Source of the DNA: Hypsibius dujardini | Taxonomy: Eukaryota; Tardigrada; Eutardigrada; Parachela; Hypsibiidae | Direction: 5' to 3' | Assembly (NCBI GenBank): GCA_001579985.1 | Contig: LRSR01012867.1 | Coordinates: forward strand, 1-29,290 | Length of the DNA: 29,290 nucleotides | Notes under the pieces: generated by a model | What the model saw: the letters and a program-made list of their open reading frames with translations, nothing else | Databases searched by the model: none | What the model was told of the DNA's origin: nothing | Shown: in pieces, positions 10,431 to 22,100 of the stretch | Layout: each line of letters opens with the position of its first letter | Numbering within the stretch: position 1 is the first letter of the stretch | Translations under genes and position numbers: made by a program

Positions 10431-11197
10431 TACCATGAACTGTCAAAAAAGTTTGCGCTTTAGGATATTTTTTACGCGGATCAATGTACTCCGAATTGTT
10501 TTACTGTCAAAAATTGTGCGGCAACTAAGACCGAGGGCGACAAGTGTGCCTTTATGTAGTATTTATTTTAAAAAAGGTTGTCGACTCTACTTTGAGTGTC
10601 CACAACAGAAGCCCTAGAATATTTTGTGTCCCGATAACCTTTATTGGAGAGATCTTCTGGATAGATAGTGGGGCATATTCTTTGTGTTGAATTGGCCGTT
10701 GCTGTCTCAATGGCAATACGGAGAGCCACTGGCTAGACAAGCATTGTGCACTGACACATTCGCGTGATTTCCCTCTCGATGTCAGAAGTGACTTCTCTTT
10801 CAAAGTCAGAATCACACACTCACAGTCACGCCTCCTTATAGCGATGGTAAGGTTTGCCAACAGACATCGAGACTACTGATATGTCGTATCATACAGCTAT
10901 GGGCTGTTTTTGTCTTGTTTAAAAAACAAGCCTTTAGTCTTACGTTACATATTTCTACACACAATCTCGTCTCCTCAATTCCGTGGCAAAAACGTAAGAC
11001 GGTGCGTGTACTTCAATTTATTTAATTTCAGGAGTGTGAAACAAACTTAATGCTAGTCTTTTTCTCCAGATCGGGATATGGTAGTCCCGAGAGTACGAAA
11101 GCCCGACCGATTCCTTGCTCCGTGGACTATATATTTTACAGATATCGCTTAAATTGGGATCTACTACGTATTAGCTAGTAAATTCTTCCAGCGAGCC
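10431..11197. other. Upstream region of RRM gene B with a possible conserved exon at 11070-11131
   Basis: After an acceptor-like TTTTTCTCCAG, 11070-11131 matches the SGYG-coding segment upstream of gene A. The start codon at 11198 is preceded by another acceptor-like TTCTTCCAG, so the 5' UTR may be spliced. A 102-residue minus frame (10860-10552) shows no known domain. Confidence 0.35.
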
Positions 11198-14100
11198 ATG
11201 GCAGCTGGTTTCCGGGAGAATCTGAAAGGTACGGATTTGATATCGTAATTATTGATGAATATGGAAATGAGGCTTACAGAGAACGTTGAGGGAAATCATC
11301 CCATCCAATATTGATGAATATAGCTACCTCAATCCTACTAATATTTTTGTATTATTCGTTTATATAATTATTAATCGTTCGTAATAAAATATTTTGCTAT
11401 TCTCTCCCTCTCTGCAGAAACACTGGTGTGCATTGAGGAGCTGCAAATCCCACTGAAGGCCGCGGTAGACGCTGCTGACAGCAAGGAAGACTGCTTGAAA
11501 CTCATCAATAATATTGTGAGTTATAATTATTGTTGTAATTATGTGTGCTGTGGATCAAGTGTTCATTTGAATATATATTAAACATTACACCGTTTGCTTA
11601 AAATTTAGAAAAAGCTGGGAAAATATTTGGATGAGCGACGGGAAGAGATTACCAAAAAGTAAGCGTGTTTTCTATAGTACTGCAGACATGTAGTGTAGGG
11701 TATAGCCCAACAATTAATTCACTGTATGGTTAAATTTCCGGCAGATATGCGCATTTCGGTGGTCCACCGGAACTCGTCCGGGAGTGCTTATCGAGTCCCG
11801 GATCGGGTGCCAGTTCACCTCCCCCGCTACAGCAGCAGGTCCCAGCGACCTCCGGCAACCCCATTATTCATGGGAAGTCTGTCCAGACAGATGGACCAGT
11901 GCCGCTTCCTACGTCGGACAGGTGAGTGGTTCTTCGTACCGTTAAATTACGTTGAACAAAATAATGGTTTAATTTATCTATATTTTTTATAAATTTATTC
12001 CGTTGCAAATATTCGTTCACCATAAAAACATTCATCGAACGCTCGGATGGGGTTTGAAAGGACGCCTGTATAAAAAGTGGCCCTTACAATGTAGTAACTT
12101 TTTGGGCCAACGAAAAGCTGCTTTTTGGAAGACCGTTATTGAGGTTGAATAACTGTCACGTTTTTCTCGAAACCAATGTATTGTTTGATGACTTTGTGTG
12201 CAGGTGTTAATGTTTCCTTTGCAGAACTGCCGAGGTGGTTGTGACACTCAAGTCACCGGAAGCGCCTCAGGTTGTCACACCTCCGACTCGGCTAGTTCCG
12301 TCATTTCCCAAGATTCGACAAGCTATTACCGAAGAAGAGCCGTCGGCTACCCAGCAAACTCTTTTAAATAGCCAATCCATGCCCAATGAAAGTAATTCAA
12401 CGAAGAATCCTGCTGGTACCGGAGCCGGTGGAAATGCACAATCCGGCAACGTTATCCCAGCTCTCACCGCAAGCAATCCCAATTCCAATTTACCTAATTC
12501 GCAGTAAGTGAAACCTTTTGGGTCGTCACAAAAAATATATCGTTTTTGGAGTTATGGTGGCCAATAAAACAGGCTCCGTCTTTTAAGTTAAACCGTGTTA
12601 ATCAATTTAAGTACGTGTTTATTACCAGTAAACGAGTGCAGCTTGTGTTTTTTATTCAAAACAGATTTTTATTATTGCCTCGATTTCTCTGGTTTTATTT
12701 ATTCACAATATTTGTCCAATGATTGAAAGATGGATTCTTAATTATAAACAGGGCCGATAACTGCCTCTGTAACAGAGCGCAAAATCAACTTCATAATTTA
12801 TAGAACTCGAATTTTAAAAAATTTGATCTACATTTACGTAATTTCCATTGGATTCACAGATTTATGTTTTTGCTACGATTTTGCATGTTTATATAAAAAT
12901 GTAAATTAAAATGTCTAACGGGATTGTTATATTCCTCTTGCGGCAGACGTGTTTATCTCCCGATGGTCCCCGTCGGATCCACCCCGGACTCAGTCTACAC
13001 AAGCTTAACCAAACTGAATTATCCAGTCGCGGACGTTAAGGTTGTCCCAAATGCAGCAGGAGCCTTTGCCATCGTCGGACTGCACCGACCGGAGGATGTT
13101 CAAAAGATCCTAGCTGCACCGTTTATGATGGACAATCAGCTGTTCATTGCTCGAGCCTTTCAGGTACACTTTCCGTTCTGTATACGCGTGATGTGCATCT
13201 TCAACACTTCCAGATGGGCCTTCAAAGACTAGAAAGTAAACGAGTTTGTCTGTTAAATGTAGCCAAGGGAAGAACGGCATCCCAGCATGCGTCAGGGGCA
13301 TGGAAAGCCGTATGACAGGCGAACTCTGGACCACCAATACGGTCAGATTAACGGTCCACAAGCAGCGACTCTCCCATCAGGAAAGTTTAAAGTCTTCTGC
13401 GGAGGTTGGTGTTACCCTATATAATTATTTATCCTCCCCGGCAGGATGTGTTGAATAATAATGTTTAGGATCGGAAAACGAGAACCTATTTTCAAGCCAA
13501 TTTTTTCAATGTTTATGACCGTCAACAATCAACAGTAGACGGGCCGTTTCGCCGTTTTAAAAATGAATTATTTAACGCAAAATTTTATATATATTTTATC
13601 GCAATATTTTGCAACTTTTTGGAAACAATGCAAAACTAAATTTCGCAGCCAAAATTATTTTTCATCTCCATATTTTCACCAACTTAGCAATCCACAATAT
13701 CAAATAGAATTATAAAATCTACTTTTGCGATGAACGTTTAAAGCTGAGGACTCAAAGAATATTCAGTGTTCAGGTACTTTATATACACCCGGCTCTAATA
13801 TTTTCTAGGTATTCCCAAGCATGCCGGACTAAACGACGTTCTTGCCGCACTGGAATCGTACGGAAAGGTGAGATAAAAAACAACCATAGCGACAAAACAT
13901 CTTGGATGAGATACATTTGAAGGGTAAAGCAAAATGTTGATTGTCTGCAGATTACTATGCTTTGTTTACCAATGGGTGGTCACGACGACACCGGACGGGC
14001 GATTCACCGAAACATTGCCTACGTCCACTATCAAACGGATGACTCGGTCAAGAATGTCTTCGCAGCACGATATTTGACTGTAGCAGGAGGACAAGTAATG

Positions 14101-14345
14101 CTAGAATATATTTTTAGTAATAATAATTATTAAAGAATTCATTCTTAGAAGGGTTTCTTTGCAATATCAACAATTCTCACTAAACGTTCTTGGGCCCTTT
14201 TTTGCAGGTTGAGTGCAAACCCAGTCAGAAACAGGACGCTGAAGTCTTAGCTATGCCTGCTTGGAAAGGATCCTCGGCACATGGAAGCATGGCCGCTGTA
14301 GTGGCGGCACTTCCGGCTGTTCCAGCTCTCCCCAAAATTAATTAA
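11198..14345 (+). CDS. RRM gene B: two-RRM RNA-binding protein with an extra N-terminal helical region
   Basis: Ten exons: 11198-11228, 11418-11515, 11609-11658, 11745-11921, 12225-12503, 12947-13163, 13263-13404, 13809-13867, 13951-14094, 14208-14345; all join in frame to 444 residues. Residues 1-75 are charged and probably helical (KETLVCIEELQIPLK..., KKLGKYLDERREEITKKY). A Pro/Gln/Ser/Asn-rich linker follows to about 168. RRM1 (about 170-241) has RNP2 VYLPMV and RNP1 GAFAIVGL, with Ile replacing one aromatic. RRM2 begins near 282 with KVFCGGIP and has RNP1 RNIAYVHY (328-335). The end carries LPAVPALPKIN. Exons 5 and 8 are 279 and 59 bases, exactly as in gene A exons 2 and 5, and intron phases match, so the genes are tandem duplicates. 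Role: probably post-transcriptional RNA regulation. Confidence 0.85.
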
Positions 14346-16132
14346 GGACACACCAATAACGCATCACTGACTTAAATAGTACGAAAGCAGTCAGAAAGAG
14401 GACACACTCGGATTATCAATTAATTAATCTCTGCCCTATTTGGTTTAAAATAAGGGAGCTAGCATTATTCAGCGTTCGTCCTTGAAAATTATTATCAAAT
14501 ACTTAATTTGTATTTTTCTAAAAATTTTGATTCAGCTAAAGTTATCCTCTCAATTTTTTACTTCAATCTTTTGCCAATTCAATTGCGCTAAACGTAGCTG
14601 GCAATTATTATACACCAATTTACGCGTTCGCCGTTGTTGCTTAATTGTCGATCTGCTTGCTCATTCTTCGCTTAAATGTTTTTTCGCTATTTCCTTTTAC
14701 GCCTTACGCAATTCAGTTACTTGCCTTGCTGTCATGTGTGTGTGACAATGTTTCTCGACGTAATAGTTCACAAATCCTCATTAAAAAATGTGTCGAATAA
14801 ACAAATTACGACGACGTTTTGCTCAATCTGAACATACAGTTTCCTGAGGGGATATCTTATTGTCACACGATAGGTCCTTCACGTGATTGCAGGGCCTTTC
14901 GATGGTTGTCTGTTCCTTCCACCGACTCATAAACGTGGTCGTTACCAAACCGATCTGCTGCTACTGGTTACTGGGTGTGGTGAATGAGAGGAAAATTACA
15001 CCGAAAATAATAGTACGAGACTTTTTGAGCAAGGACACGGAGCCACGATTCTAGAATGACAGGCGAAATTTGTAGTGAAATTCGGACACTGAGACATACG
15101 AGTAAAATAGGGTGGACAATAAACGACAGAAGTGGCTAGAAAACACTCGCTAGTCTCATTTGAAACTTCCTCAATTATTCAATTAAACGTCATGCCTCCA
15201 TTTTCATTCTGTCTATTTAAAATCTGTTTAAATAAAAACGTTTTTTATGTAAAAGAAAAGCCAATTTTTTAACACACACAAAGAAGACTTTAAATAAAAT
15301 ATCCTACTATTTAAAGAAATTTTAAAATGAAATATCCTTTTGAATATCGATTTCTATTTTTGTGACTTTCAACTAGAAAATATTTTATTTTTGTTATTTA
15401 AAACCAAAAGCCGCATTTTGAGCCATTTCGAATAACTTTAAATATATGTAAACTTACTATTGCCAGCCTGATAAAGCCCACGGTCCTTCGTGTATTATTC
15501 AGGAGGGGCAAAGACCTTCGGACTGACCGTGTCGTTCCCGCCCCGGTTAGCAAACTTTTGCCAATGCTTGACACGGTGTGTCACAGTGCAGTAATCGTCG
15601 TTTTATCTCCCTCCAATCATCGCTGCTACACCAGAAACACATACACACACTACCCGCAAAAAATGGACACCACCTCAATTGTTTCTTGCCCTAACAACCC
15701 GAGTGCAAGTCCCCTGTGCTACTTTCTGGGCCGAGAGTTCTCTCATTTTTTGTCCCTTCCGTTACGGAAAGCAAAAGAGGCCACGTCCGGAAGAGAGCGC
15801 TCTGAATAAGATGCCTAATTGTACATACACACTGTGTATATGTGCATTGAGGCCATTCACACCTCAAGTGCCTGTACCCGTGCAAGGTCAGTCAACTTCC
15901 CACCTCGAACCATCCTTGCCCCCAAAGAAAAAAAAGCAGGCGACCCTCCAATCCATGTGGTACCAATTCCGAAGCTAAGGCCAATACCACGTTGATTTCA
16001 TTCACTCAGATACGAACCCATTTTCACCCATTCCACAGAGGTGTTCGATTTTGCATGGGTTGTCTTTGAAGAGCTGTATCTGCCTGGAAGTCTTGCCAGA
16101 GGAGAGCTTACTTATTTTATTTATTTTTCAAA
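14346..16132. other. Intergenic region between RRM gene B and the peroxidase
   Basis: A plausible AATAAA for gene B lies at 14796-14801, and another at 15118-15123. The middle part (15180-15450) is very AT-rich. Frames at 15558-15978 lack domains and overlap one another in several frames. The peroxidase promoter should lie near the right end, but I see no clear TATA box. Confidence 0.5.
14796..14801 (+). terminator. Candidate polyadenylation signal for RRM gene B
   Basis: Perfect AATAAA about 450 bases after the stop. The distance implies a moderately long 3' UTR; a second copy lies at 15118-15123. Confidence 0.35.
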
Positions 16133-19100
16133 ATGGGACTTCGGTCCGTAACCACAGCTTCGGTGGTGGTGGCAGTGGTGAGTCTGGTATCCCTCTGTAC
16201 GGGGCAATACCAGCAGAATCAGACGCAGTATCAACAGGCCCCTCAACAACAGCAGCAGCAGTACCGGAATATCAGTGCTCCCTATGGTAATTTCACCAGT
16301 CGTGTCGGACAGCCAGGAAACTACTCTGGTGCTCCGCAGTACCCTCCGGCCTACGGCCAGGGAGGGAAGTACGGGAATGCGACGGGGTATCAGCAACAGG
16401 ATCCGTTCGCGTGGAACTGGGACCACGAGCATGTCCGGAGAAAGTCGTACAATCAAGAGGCGCAGAACTGGGTCTACGCCAACATCCAAGAGGCCTGGGA
16501 TTTTGCGGTCAACCTGGTGGGCGGGAAGAATGCGCAGTACAATGCCAATGCACAGTGCGGTAAGAGAAGCTTGAGAATATATATTTATTTTATGACATAT
16601 ATAACAAGGGTAAAAATAGTGTTATCGTGTACAATATATTTTTTTTTGTTCTTGACGACAAGGGATAAAACGGTACCTGGCGTTTTTTTTTAAAAACATA
16701 ATTACTCAAACAATAAGGATTCATGCATTTTATTTTGAATGAAATTTAGTCGGTTAATTTGCATCAAGACGAAACAGAAAAAAATCTGATCATTGGAATT
16801 TAGTTTGGAACGCCACAATGTGCTGATGATATGATTTTTATTAAATTTAAAGCTCATAAGAGTTATTCAAACATTTTCAAACTTCACGAAATTAGGGACT
16901 CTAGATAGATATCCTCTGGTAATACCCTACGGTAAGGTTCTAGGTGTTTATTTTGCCTAGAAAAGAAAGCGTTTATTATCGAAAAGAAGTAGAAAAGTGC
17001 CGTAAACCGAATCACATCCGCTATCTGCGAGTAGAGCGTTACTGTGCCGCGGCAAAAAAAAACATTACCTGAAACTGAAAGTTGGCTATTTTTTATCATC
17101 GTAAATATTTAAAATTACGCTCCTGAGAAAGTAGAACCAGATAATGTCAAATGACTGTTGCTTATATTTATATTAGCGTGAAGGCCTTTTTGTTGTCGAC
17201 AAAAACAAACATGAACAATAACTTTAGCAAGTTCTGAGAGATGACAAGTAGTTATAGATTGTTATTTAGATAATTCATTATAATTCTATTTTTGCAGGTT
17301 ATGGTGGTAACCCTTACAACAACGAAGAGACCCGGCTACAGCAGCAGGGTGAGACTCTCGTCCAGACCGCTCAATGGCTCTGGGATCACTACCCGTAAGA
17401 TCACAGTCGACAAGTCGTTAAGAGACCTCTTTGATCATATATAAAAAATTACACAAATGTCTAGTCTGGGTTCTTCTTTTTTTCAGGGGAAACAAACCGG
17501 ATCTGATGAATGCCTTCATCAATCTCAACACTAAGCAGATCCCGTTTCTGGCGGACTGTCTAGCCGAGCATTACGGCCAGTGGTCCGGCACGTGCGACCA
17601 GTACCAGCGTTACAGCCGGCCTGATCAGATCTGCAACAATGTCTGGTTTCCCACATGGGGCGCCACCAACGACATCGGCATCCGTATCACTGACATCTGG
17701 AACTACGAAGGAGGTATTATTATGAAATGACTCACCTAATTTTAATCGTAACAAGGTCAGGTTAAATCGCAAACTCGGAAGTCTTTCCCTCTAACACGTT
17801 CATCCTTGAATTTATTTTGTGATTTTTAATTAATTATGTATATAAAGAACAATTAATTTTAACAATTGATTTTAATCCAGTGTCATAATGAAGTTACTAC
17901 TACAAGTATAACGCAATTGAACATCCAGCCTGCCAACCAGCCGCAGGCGTGTTGCAACTTCCTACGCATTTTTATAAATAATTCTGAGCTTCTAAATTCA
18001 CTTACTGCGTACAGGTATCTGGCAGAAGTTAAAGTACCACGATTGGCCCAGTTACGACGGCACCTTCGCGCCGTTGATCAACGAGAAACAGTTGGCTGAC
18101 CTCCTGGACAAGTCCTACCAGGCCGAGTGCTACCAATTCGACATCACCATGATGCACGCCTACTGGACGCAGTTTATCACACACGACATCATCAAAAGCA
18201 CGTATACTACACTACCGAAATCAACCTCCTAAACAATTTCCTATAACAAAAGTTTTGAATCATTTTCTTTCTCGTTTTAGGTGCGCCATATACGGTTTCG
18301 GTGGGTGGAGCATACGGCGAGCAAAGCAAACCGCAGTGTTGTGGTGTCGCGGACCCTGCCTGCTACCATCACTCATGCAATTCCATAACTTCGCCACCGG
18401 TTTCGGACGGGTATGGAGGCTACAGTCAAGGCTACTGCATGCCGCTCTCGGACAACGTCCCGGCTGTCGACTACTGCGCACCAAGTATGGCAGTCAGAAA
18501 GTTTGAAATGGGTTTGAGGACAAAGATACAGACCTTCGGCCGACCAGGAAGGTCAATATATCGCTGACAGATCGACCGACTGCCCGGCAAACAAACGGAC
18601 AGACCGACAGGCAAACAGGCAGACACAGACAGGCAGACAGATAGACAGACAGACACGCAGACCCGCAGACAATAGACAGGCAAGTATACAGATAGATAGC
18701 TAGACAGATAGACAAACAGACAGACAGAAAGACAGACAGACAACAAGACGGTTAGTTTCAACGACAGGCGCAGCACAGATGTAGGCTGCTGTAGTCAGTA
18801 CTCACGTGTGGGAATGATTTTCTTGAAGTAGGGGCAATGAAATGTAGGAAAAATACTTAATATAATATTATCAGGGAAATATTTCCCTGATGGGCATATT
18901 AAATAAATAAACCTCCAGCAGAATTTATGGAAGCGTTCGAAATTTTATGATGTGACTGTTAAATATTCTTTTCCTATACAGTTCCCAAAGATCCTCGGAA
19001 TCTTCAAACGTCTTACATCGACGCTTCGCAGATCTACGGCGCGACTTGCGAGAAAGCCTCTCAGTTGCGATCCTACCGCAAGGGAAAACTTCGGGTGAAC

Positions 19101-22100
19101 AAGGGTCTCTATGGGCTGTACATGCGTAACATCAACCTCCCCGACGATCCCAACCCTGACAAGTCCGAGTGCGACACTAACTACCCCAACAACGACCTCC
19201 GGTGTCTCTTGTCTGGAGATACGCGCGTCAACCAACATCCCGGCCTGACAGCCTATCAAGCGGTACGATCGTTAGTCGCCGTCCTGCAGTAGTTATTTTC
19301 TTATTTATTCAACTGAATTCAAGAAGAATTCTTTTCTCTTTAGCTGTTTTTGCGGCTTCACAACAGACTGGCATCGTCATGTGCAAGGTTCCAGGAGAAG
19401 AACTACCTGTCCGACCAAGTCCTGGATGAAGTCTGTTATCAGGTTTGTGTGTATGTGAATTTATGTGTTTAAAAGATGAAATTGGTGATTTATACTGTCA
19501 GTGTAAATTTTGGGAAGATTGATTCATGTAAAATGACTTCATGGAAAATTTTTTGCATTCAGTAAAATTGATATTTATATGAGAGCCAGTAGATGATAAA
19601 TTTTGTTAAATTTATTGTTAAATTTTAAAAAATTCGTGCGGCTTTTGTACTAGTACCTTAAATTCGGTGCAAGACTTCAGTCACTTGCAATTTGGGACGC
19701 GTATCCAAATGTTTCTGCCTCTGTACTACGATTATTTCCTTGCCGTAATAATATCTAGTAATACTTCCCATTACGTCGTCATATTTTGCTGGGTCAGAGT
19801 ACATGGTTTTATTATACTTTTGTTTAGGAAGTCCGTCGTTATATCCAGTCCATCATTCAGAACATTTTCTACCGCGATCACATGCCCATCGAACTGGGAC
19901 CTTACGTGGCCGGCCATCCCAATTACGGTCTGAGTCTAGATTACGTCTTGCCGTACGACCAAAACGTCCATGCCAGCGTGTGGCCGGAGTACACCTACGC
20001 TGCTGGCCGGTATGTGGGCAAAGACTGTCAACGTAGAAAAAACGAAGCTCACAGAAAAGTACACGTTTAAGGCATAACAAGACACAGACACATGCAGCGA
20101 CAAGAACTCCAACATAGTCACAGGCACAGACACAAAAACAGATACAGACAAGAACAAAAGTACAGAAACAGAAACAAGCACAGACGTAGATACAGACACA
20201 GACGCAGACACAAACATAGGCACAGACACAAACACTGATCATGACACAAACACTGATCATGACACAAGCTCAGACATAGGCATAGGCACAGACAGAGACA
20301 CAGACAAAGGCACAAATGCAGACACAGACGCAGAGAGAGACATGGACACAGACACACCTAGACACAAACACCGGGATGAACTCATTATAGAGGTTGAAGA
20401 ATTATTTTTTTTTAGTCTGCATACCCTGATCTCTCACTGGTCGCAAGTCCGCGATCCTACCAAGGTGCAAGCCGGTCTCCAGGAACCCGACAGTTGGTAC
20501 AACATCTACGACTTCCTCGGCAAGGGCTACCAGCTCATGTACAGCAAGCAAAAAATGAATGAACTCCTTCAGAACGCGCTCTACGATCCCGAGCAGTGCT
20601 ATGACACCAGCTTCGTTGAGGAGCTCCGTGGGAAGAGCACCAACTCCTACGCCGCCGGACTGGACATGTTCACCATCAACATCCAACGTGAACGCGAATT
20701 CGGCATCCCTTGGTACTGGCAGCTGAGGGATTTCTGCGGCATGAGCCCGGTCTACGACTGGTACCAGGCCAATGACATCTGGAATCAGGTCTGCCTGGAG
20801 ACTCTCCCCCAGATTTACGGGTACGTTTGGCCATGATGTTTGAAGATTGCAGACATTTGCTGGAAAGAATCGCACGTAAATTTCGTTGGAGTCATTTTGG
20901 CCATGTTTGGCTTAAAATGTATTTTCATCTTTATGGATCTGCATTTGCATTTGCATTTGGGCTTATATTTATTACAGGTGGCATTAATTTGCAATTTATA
21001 ACTGAAGCTACATTTTTTAATTGAATTAACGTTTGGCATAGATGGGCTAAAAACTCTTTCAATATAATTGTATTGCAGATTGATCACAAATTTATTTTAC
21101 CTAATTTTGGATGATATTGTGCAAATTAGATTTGCTTGTGGTGTGCCATCCCGAGTGGTATGCACTGTCTGGGGCATTAGAGTAATTTTTTGGTCAATGG
21201 ACACAATGATATATACAGTGTACATCTGTACCATCTAAGGGATACATAGTAAACTGTTTTGTCTCATTCCTCTCATTAAAAACCTCAATGGATATTACAC
21301 TCTGTAAGATGGCTGATCGGAAAAAAGAGGTTATTAATTTACTAATTTAAAATTTTTTAAATTTTACTATTAATTTATTAATTTATTATTTATTAATTGT
21401 TCCCTTTGATATAATACACCAATTGTTGGATTTGCTGCATAGCGGAATCAGCATGAGACGATGACTTCAAGACCACATTCTATGTCTGTAAATAACTCTA
21501 TACGCTTTTTATGCAACCTCATTCAGAATTGAAATAAAAGAAACGCTGAAATAGTTCAAAAATAGAAAACGCAAGTACGCATTTAGTTTCGACTCGTAAA
21601 TGCTTTTTAATCTTTCTGATGTTTTTATCATGGACGTTCACATTCAAAAGCATACTCATTCTTCTTCATGACGCTTGCAGACACGCAAAGAATGTGGAAG
21701 GATACATCGGGCTGATCTGTGAGAAGCCGCTTCCGGGAGCCATTGTCGGACCAACCGCCGCATGTATCCTCCAGCGGCAATACCAGAATCTCCGAGAAGG
21801 AGATCGCTGGTTCTTCGATCGAAACGGTCTCACTGGAGGTAAACTCCATCATCATATCCCTAGTCTTTCAGACATCAGCGTGTACATGTATATTTAAAAA
21901 AACGTTCAAGATAGTTTGCTTCCTAATCTAAGAAAATGAGCGACACCTGAATTTTTCACTTCTAAATCGCTTTCAATATTAAATATCAAATGAAAGGTTG
22001 CGGCTATGTTAATTTAAATGATATCTCAATTTCTAATTTTGAAATAAAATTTTGATTAAATATTAATTGAAAGTCCTTTGCGTTAGTCAAATTATCCAAG

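Noticed and set aside
10072-10617. Open frames of up to 181 residues rich in Cys, Leu, Ser and Val
   Set aside because: All three plus frames are open over the CTGT microsatellite; the protein is a translation of the repeat.
18255-18506. 83-residue frame through peroxidase exon 5 that would follow the GT donor at 18202
   Set aside because: It lacks any peroxidase similarity, whereas the frame with QCCGVADPAC and GYCMPLSDNVPA fits the family and joins exon 6 correctly.
18471-18776. Minus-strand Cys/Leu/Ser/Val-rich frames
   Set aside because: They translate the GACA microsatellite in peroxidase intron 5.
19853-20357. Minus-strand frames with Cys/Val/Phe/Leu repeats resembling membrane segments
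   Set aside because: They are products of the CAGACA repeat in peroxidase intron 8 and overlap exon 8 in antisense.
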